A stretch of DNA of 64,000 nucleotides, taken from NCBI RefSeq assembly GCF_020536995.1, contig NC_068366.1, positions 30,782,890-30,846,889 on the forward strand. The letters run 5' to 3'. Shown here in pieces: positions 58,480-64,000 of the stretch. Numbering within the stretch: the stretch's first letter is position 1; each line of letters begins with the position of its first letter. Origin of the DNA: Dreissena polymorpha (Eukaryota; Mollusca; Bivalvia; Myida; Dreissenidae). Under the pieces are notes generated by a model. It searched no databases. It was not told where the DNA came from and saw nothing but the letters and a program-made list of their open reading frames with translations. Made by a program: the position numbers and the translations under genes.

Positions 58480-59010
58480 ATCCCTTCCCCCCCCCAACCC
58501 GACCCGCCCCCAATTTTTTTTTTTTAAGCATCATCTTATAAATTACCACACCCCACATTATACCCCCCCCCCCCCAATTTTTATGCCCCCCTTCAAAGAA
58601 GAGGGGGTATATTGCTTTGCTCATGTCGGTCGGTCGGTCTGTCGGTCTGTCCACCAGGTGGTTGTCAGACGATAACTCAAGAACGCTTGGGTAGGATCAT
58701 GAAACGTCATAGGTACATTGATTATGACTCGCAGATGACCCCTATTGATTTTGAGGTCACTAGGTCAAAGGTCAAGGTCACGGTGACCCAAAATAGTAAA
58801 ATGGTTTCCGGATGATAACTCAAGAACGCTTAGGCCTTAGGATCATGAAACTTGATAGGTAGATTGATCATGACTCGCAGATGACCCCTATTGATTTTCA
58901 GGTCACTAGTTTTTTTTTAAACATCATCTAATAAATTACCACACCCCTTATTATACCCCCCTCTCACCCCCCCACCTACCCCCCCACCCCCCCAAATTTA
59001 TTTTTTTTCC
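58480..59010 (+). repeat. C-rich tracts and dispersed repeat with 142-bp duplicated unit
   Basis: Homopolymeric C runs near 58565 and 58970 flank an element starting TTTTTATGCCCCCCTTC with GGTCGGTCGGTCTGTCGG. The unit GATAACTCAAGAACGCTT occurs at 58671 and 58813 (period 142), with GACTCGCAGATGACCCCTAT in both and GGTCAAAGGTCAAGGTCA in the first. Pro-rich open frames here are repeat artefacts. Confidence 0.75.
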
Positions 59011-59057
59011 TTTTTTTATTTTTGAAAGATCGTCTAATAAATTATTGAATATGAACA

Positions 59058-59140
59058 ATTCCCCATGATGGCTTACGTTAAACTGTCAAGCACTTGAATA
59101 GTCGAGCGCGCTGTCCTCTGGCAGCTCTTGTTTTATTACT
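59058..59140 (-). repeat. Inverted end fragment of the ACAAGAGCTGTCAGA element
   Basis: The minus strand reads ACAAGAGCTGCCAGAGGACA, GCGCGCTCGACTATTCAAGT and CCATCATGGGGAATTG, matching 9048-9130. Confidence 0.8.
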
Positions 59141-59704
59141 AGTTTAACATTGATTTGCATACTTAGTGCTTTTACATACTTGTGGTAAGTTTTGTATCCT
59201 GGTCTAGTGTAAGTTCGTGGATATAACAAATAGAACAGCTTTATAAGCAATTATATTTTTATTTTGATCAATTTAATATAAATAAGCATAAATTAAATCT
59301 TTACCTGTTTGAACAATCGAAAAGAAACAAATTCAATTGTAATCTTGACTTCCAAATTCAAGTTAGCAAACACCATCCATTAGTATGCACTGCCATTTTA
59401 AATTCATGTAAGTTCGTGGCTGACACATGTGACGTCATTACTCCAGAACAGCTGATTAGGTCAAATGAAAAATGTGTGTTTCTAAACATGTTTTAGTACA
59501 TTAATGAAAACAATAAAAAGATAATAAACTTGAGCTTTATACTATCGCTATTTTTAAATCAGATTTGGGGTTTTCCGAAAATTGGAGAATCCGTTTTTGT
59601 CAACTACGGAAAAACAAAATCGTAAAAAATGTGATATTTGATAATTATTAATGGAAAATATGGAGCAAATTATAGGATAAATAGACTAAAATGTGAGTTT
59701 ATGT
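59141..59704. other. Intergenic, no gene seen
   Basis: AT-rich; GTAAGTTCGTGG occurs twice (about 59209 and 59408). No coding signal. Confidence 0.4.
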
Positions 59705-59806
59705 TAAAGATCAAGTTTATCATGCTTGGCTCGAACCATGTTAGCGCTCGGCAAGCCTCGCGGTACATTGGTTCTAAGCCTCGCATGATAAACTTTATCT
59801 TTATCC
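59705..59806. repeat. Foldback element, centre CTCGGCAAGCCTCG
   Basis: The left arm (TAAAGATCAAGTTTATCATG, then GAACCATG) and the right arm (CATTGGTTC, then CATGATAAACTTTATCTTTA) are inverse. The centre CTCGGCAAGCCTCG is identical to the one in the foldback at 2875-2981. Confidence 0.75.
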
Positions 59807-59943
59807 AAAACCCACATAACATTCTATATGTACATGTAACTGAACAATGAACATTTATAAAGAACATTATTTAATGAAATATTTAACGAATTAAAAAAAC
59901 TATTCTGTAAACGGTAACAATGACATTTACCAGGTAATTAGGT

Positions 59944-60282
59944 CTATTCTTCAAAATCAACACAGTGGGGACAGTAAAATTTGTCCCCATTTTCAACATT
60001 GACTGTTGGACAGCAGTAGGAAAGGTGGACCCAGTGCAGGCAAGGCCAACCTCCTCGCATCCCATCACACTGTGCCCACTTGGCAAATATGATGTTTTTG
60101 TTTGGTTTCATTTCAATGGGTTGGTGGAAGCCACATACATACACAGCATGGCTCATCATCAATGATGTCTGTGTTATTTTCAGTGGGTTCAGGCATGCAG
60201 TGTTAGATGGTCTGGGTGCTGGTGACATCACGTTTGACTGTGGAGTTGATGCTCTTGCTTTGTCTGCTGTACAAGGATTCAT
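59944..60282 (-). CDS. Small PHD-like zinc-finger protein (possible gene)
   Basis: 112 residues from ATG at 60282 (an in-frame stop lies just upstream) to TAG at 59944. After a Ser/Thr/Pro-rich start, the C-terminal half has ordered Cys/His residues: YVCGFH, WAQCDGM, CLHWVHLSYC, FYCPHC. The middle-to-end spacing (C-x4-H-x3-C, then CPHC) is that of a PHD-type finger, a chromatin-reading domain. The second ligand of the first pair is His instead of Cys and the third pair is atypical. On the minus strand ATTAAA lies about 75 bases after the stop. It could be a free small gene, the last exon of a larger one, or a transposon-derived fragment; I hold the domain as fairly likely and the gene model as uncertain. 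Confidence 0.45.
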   Translation of the reverse strand: MNPCTADKARASTPQSNVMSPAPRPSNTACLNPLKITQTSLMMSHAVYVCGFHQPIEMKPNKNIIFAKWAQCDGMRGGWPCLHWVHLSYCCPTVNVENGDKFYCPHCVDFEE

Positions 60283-61200
60283 TTTTGTTTCAAAGTTCTA
60301 TAAAAGTTCACACATGTTCCATCCAAGTAAACCACCAGAACCAATAAATAAGATCACCACAACTAACAACTGTGTGTATAGCTTGGAAACGTTGATAGTT
60401 AGGAATCCCTCCTTTTTTGATTTCTGGAAACCAAAACTGTCAGTGTTGATCGTTAGAATGGCGTGTGTGATGCCCAGCTCTTGGCTTGGCAGAACAGCTT
60501 CTAAAAACGGAAAACCAACAAATATCTTAAAGTTTGATAAATGATGCAGACACTTTATTAATGTCATGTTTTTGTTGTTGATTTCGAATCTGGGATATTT
60601 GTTTCGAAAGATTTTGGTACGAAAATCCAACAGTATTAGATTTTGTGGTTTTAGGCCTAAACTTTATATAGTGATGTGTAACCATTCGGGATGCGAGCAG
60701 ACGCGGTGTAAATACGTTTAAAATAAGCTAAAAGACTAAAAATTTAATCGGAATATCGTCAAATTTTGTGAATAAATGTGTTGCTGATGGATAACAATCA
60801 AAACTCACCAGAATATTGCCCATGATCACACGTAAAACAGCTGTCTGAGAGCGAATGGAAAATGCGTCACGAATTCTGACAAGTAAACACTGGGCGCTGT
60901 AGATGCGCAGTGGTTAGCTCCCCTTAAAATTTTGAGAGCTCGAAATCAACGCCGATGTACATGAATTCAGCGAATCAATTTTTTACAACAGTTTTATTTA
61001 TTGTTTAGTGAGGATAATAATAACATTAAGATGTTGCATTTATAGAATGAAATAAATTCGCAACTAAACAAACAGAGGCAGAACATGGACAAGATAAGTA
61101 TACAAGGGAGGTTGCATCGCGTAAATATATGTGGTGTGTCGAAAATATTTCAGATGTATCCCTTGTCTTTTTTTTTGGTCTAAATTTCTATGTGTATGAA
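60283..61200. other. 5' flank of PHD-like ORF
   Basis: A minus-strand open frame at 60298-60630 (110 residues with a hydrophobic C-terminal segment) stays open just upstream. An acceptor-like CCGTTTTTAG lies inside it, so part may be a 5' exon. ATGCGCAG near 60904 resembles an NRF-1 half site. None of this is firm. Confidence 0.3.
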
Positions 61201-61204
61201 CGGT

Positions 61205-61625
61205 CAACGCCCGCGAGGTTTTTTTTTTGCCCGATTTTAAAGCCGATATTCGGCTATGTTCCCATCCCAAAAAGTATACTTTTTTCCCAAAATGTGGCAA
61301 AAAATTCCCAATTTCCAAAAAAAAAAAAAAAAAAACTTTTTTTTTTTTTTTTTTTTTAGAAAGAAGTCTAATGCGTATTTTATCTCAATTTCAATTCAAT
61401 TACATCTAACAAAGTATTATATGATTTTGTTCTTTTAACTTGAATGATTATAAAGAGTTATATCAAATTTAGTATTTCCCTATAATCAGTGGACTTTTCA
61501 TGTGGAAAAAAGGCTAATGATTTTATTTTCCCAATTTCATGAAAATGCCGATAAAATTCCCAATTCCAAAGCCATGGGCTATCTTCCCAAAAAGTGGGAA
61601 AAAAAACCTGCCCGCTACGCTGGCT
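61205..61625. repeat. Dispersed repeat with TCCCAAAAAGT ends
   Basis: Left side GCCCGCGAGGTTTTTTTTTT, CCATCCCAAAAAGTATACTT and AATTCCCAATTTCC; right side AATTCCCAATTCC, CTTCCCAAAAAGTGGGAAA and CCTGCCCGCTACGC. The two sides are related by an imperfect inversion around A- and T-runs. The Lys/Phe-rich open frames across it are artefacts. Confidence 0.5.
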
Positions 61626-62720
61626 TTTGCCCGTATTAGTCTAAAAGATATTTACATATAAATATAACTGTGATTATTGGAAAATGTGATCAATTTCAAG
61701 CAATAACAAAGTTTTGCTTCTTATTTAAACGGTGTTTTCATTGAAAATCACGCTCTGGTGACTATCACAGTCGTGTCATTTTACCGTCGCACCGTCTATC
61801 TATAACACGCGTCCACAATTGAAAGACGATTTAGAAGCACATTTCTTTGGTAAATGCTTGTACATTTGGTATGAATTTGTTTATTTATTAATATTTTTAA
61901 ATTCCTGTGAGTGATTTCAGTATATGTTAATGATTTATGGAAAGAAAAGCATGGAAATTGCACCTCGTGTACAAGTCAGTTGCAAATCAGCTGATTGGGA
62001 AAAATCTCAAAACAGTTGTTTATTGTTTAAAATATTGTGTTTGTAATATTTAAAAGCTCTAGCTACCACAAAAGTTTATATATATATATATATATATATG
62101 AAATGAAAAGGGCCTAGTTTCTCATAAATTTGATTTATTGTTTCATTGGAATTATTTAATTATACAGGTAATACTATTTTGTGACTTCAATGTCGAGAAA
62201 TACAGAGAATACGATTGAATTTCTTTTATTCTGTCTGTCTGTCTGCCCCAAAACTTTAACGTTGCTCATAAAATGAAACTTTATAGACCTGGTTCTCCAA
62301 ACTTTACATGTTCATGCATCTGAGTGAGATCTATTATGCAAACCAGTTATGGGGCATTAGGTCTAAGTCACAAGGTCAAGGCTAACACATACAGTAAGCA
62401 TTTAATTGTTGCATGCATCTTGATTTGTTTTTATGTTTATGTGTGTAGTAATAAGTTATAATATTTAAAGGTACATGTATAATAGCGGAGTAATAAAAAA
62501 ACCAGTGGAGTGCTAAAAACTGTACTATAGAAAAATATTATGGATTACAAAATAATGGTAAGATGTAGTGCTGGAAGGAGATTGGTAATATTTTTAATAT
62601 TTATCCTATTTTTAATGTGTATTTATGCTGTGATTTTGCATTTCAGATAATTGTCAAGTAGGACTGATGGGTCCTTATAAGCATGGGTGCTCTGCACCGT
62701 CATTGGCAAAGAGGCTGAAG
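61626..62720. other. Intergenic, no gene seen
   Basis: Contains a short (TA)n at about 62079-62098 and a fragment of the dispersed CTGTCTGTCTGCCCCAAAAC repeat at 62230-62390. Confidence 0.4.
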
Positions 62721-62740
62721 CGGATACTTTTATATATTTT

Positions 62741-63125
62741 TACATTATTGTGATCCTATTATTGTTAAATGTTGTCATAATATGTTATTTACCAAGAATT
62801 TAACTTGATATCTAGTATTGTTTTCCATTTCTTTACCATTTTTATCCCAGAGGTACTGGTTTATGTTATTTTTTTTGGATATAACTTAAATTACATTATT
62901 TTTACATTATTGTGATCCTATTATTGTTACATGCTATCATACTATGTTATTTACTAAGAAAGTAACTTGATATTTAGTATTGTTTTCCATTTCTTTAGCA
63001 AATTTATTCCAGAGGTACTGGTTTATGTTATAATTTTTATGGATACTTTTATATATTTTTGCATTTTTTTTATCCTATTATTAGCATTCAGTCATGCATT
63101 CCAGAGGTACTTGTTTATGTTCAGC
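62741..63125 (+). repeat. ~162-bp tandem array, 2.4 copies
   Basis: TACATTATTGTGATCCTATT starts at 62741 and 62903. A decayed third start (GCATTTTTTTTATCCTATTA) is at about 63061. Units share AACTTGATAT, TAGTATTGTTTTCCATTTCT and CCAGAGGTACTGGTTTATGT. It abuts the dispersed repeat at 63130. Confidence 0.85.
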
Positions 63126-63129
63126 TGTC

Positions 63130-63460
63130 ATTTTTATGCCCCCAAATATTGTTTTTGGCCTGTCTGTCTGCCTGTCATTATGTCCCAAAACTTTAATCTT
63201 AGTTACCGTTTTGTGATAACTTTTGCAATATTTTAGATAGAAACTTGATATTTGGCATGCATGTGTATCTCATGGAGCTGCACATTTTGAGGGGTGAAAG
63301 GTCAAGGTCATCGTTCAAGCTCAAAGGTCAAACAAACAAATCCAAGGAAAGTAATAAGCATTAAAGGGAGATAATTATCTGTTCCTGCCATATGATAAAA
63401 AAATCAAAGCGGCGCAATAGGGGGCATTGTGTTTCTGACAAACACACTCTTGTTATAAAT
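63130..63460 (+). repeat. Dispersed GGTCAAGGTCA repeat
   Basis: TTTTTATGCCCCCAAATATT, GATATTTGGCATGCATGTG, AAAGGTCAAGGTCATCG, GCGGCGCAATAGGGGGCATT and ACACACTCTTGTT. Collinear with 14706-14985, with about 45 extra bases before GCGGCGC. Confidence 0.8.
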
Positions 63461-63489
63461 ACATTTATATAAAGTTCTGTATTTTTTAG

Positions 63490-64000
63490 GACCTTAGTTA
63501 TCCACACGCTTTTTGAAAAGCGTGGGGATATTGTGGTTATCTCCGCCGTCTGTCCGTCCGTCCGTCCTGGCCACTATCTCCTCCTACACTATAAGCACTA
63601 GAACATTGAAACTTACACACATGGTAGCTATGAGCATATGTGCAACCCTGCACTTTTTGGAATTTTGATCTGATCCCTGGGTAAAAAGTTATCGGGGTTG
63701 GGGTGGGGCCAGGTCATAGATTTTCACTCATTTTTTTATGTTATTTTACATAAACTTCTTCATTTCTACACTGATTTACTTCAAATTGATACTGAACATC
63801 TCTTATGACAATACGGTCAATCTCAGCTATGCATGGCCCCATTACCAACCCTGGGGCGCCCCGCCCACATAGAACACGCCCACCCAAAATTGCCTTTTAC
63901 TATAACTTCTTTATTTCTACACCGATTTACTTCAAATTGATACTGAACATCTCTTATAACAATACGGTCAATCTCAAATATGTATGGCCTCATTACCAAC
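63490..64000 (+). repeat. Dispersed repeat starting TATCCACACGCTTT, with ~152-bp unit, runs off the window
   Basis: Begins with a hairpin (CACGCTTTTTGAAAAGCGTG), then CCGTCTGTCCGTCCGTCCGT. The unit AACTTCTT(T/C)ATTTCTACAC with GATTTACTTCAAATTGATAC and ACAATACGGTCAATCTCA occurs from about 63753 and 63904. The last unit is cut by the window end. Confidence 0.75.

Noticed and set aside
58409-58675. Pro/His-rich frames across the C-rich tract
   Set aside because: Produced by homopolymer C and A runs within a dispersed repeat.
60298-60630. 110-residue minus-strand frame with a membrane-like segment
   Set aside because: No family match; it ends at the stop just before the PHD-like ORF and may only be 5' UTR or intron sequence.

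Overview
The window looks like AT-rich, intron-bearing nuclear DNA of an invertebrate animal, most likely a bivalve mollusc. I infer this from dispersed repeats of a kind I associate with bivalve genomes: units rich in AAGGTCAAGGTCA, GGACGGAC-type runs, TTTTTATGCCCCC starts and a GGGACGACACTT box. Supporting signs are tRNA-derived SINEs, a C2H2 zinc-finger gene with spliced exons and a cluster of secreted leucine-rich-repeat (LRR) genes. The species cannot be fixed from sequence alone; a Dreissena-like heterodont is my best guess.

Layout. 0-3.7 kb: no gene, a degenerate ~165-bp tandem array and a palindromic foldback. 3.8-6.8 kb (minus): a two-exon C2H2 zinc-finger gene with about 11 fingers and one frame disruption. 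7.4-12.5 kb: repeats (a 162-bp tandem array, a 160-bp duplicated unit) and a 1.6-kb TIR element with a 6-bp target duplication. 12.5-17.5 kb: almost empty. 17.56-18.25 kb: a small element with 21-bp inverted ends. 18.47-28.07 kb: a 9.6-kb Gypsy-class LTR retrotransposon on the minus strand. It has near-identical 730-bp LTRs, two small ORFs before gag, gag, pol, and an unusual extra ORF (zinc finger plus coiled coil) after pol where env would be.

29.75-45.0 kb (minus): three related LRR genes. Two are decayed and one (43.66-45.01 kb) is open throughout. The second and third lie in an old segmental duplication (about 34.7-40.3 and 43.7-50.5 kb) whose copies were later hit by different LINEs. 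A SAP-domain ORF follows the first duplication copy (40.45-40.78 kb). 48.4-50.36 kb: a CR1/Jockey-type LINE that kept a 2A-like motif, a PHD finger and the reverse transcriptase but lost its endonuclease.

50.9-53.5 kb: an unclassified element flanked by 468-bp direct repeats that are almost identical. 54.3-57.2 kb: two nested elements of one family, each with its own 5-bp target duplication. 59.9-60.3 kb (minus): a small possible PHD-like gene. The rest to 64 kb is repeats.

The genes do not form one pathway. Most of the window is mobile DNA with a small, partly decaying immune-type LRR cluster. Splice sites, element borders and divergence figures were read by eye and are approximate.
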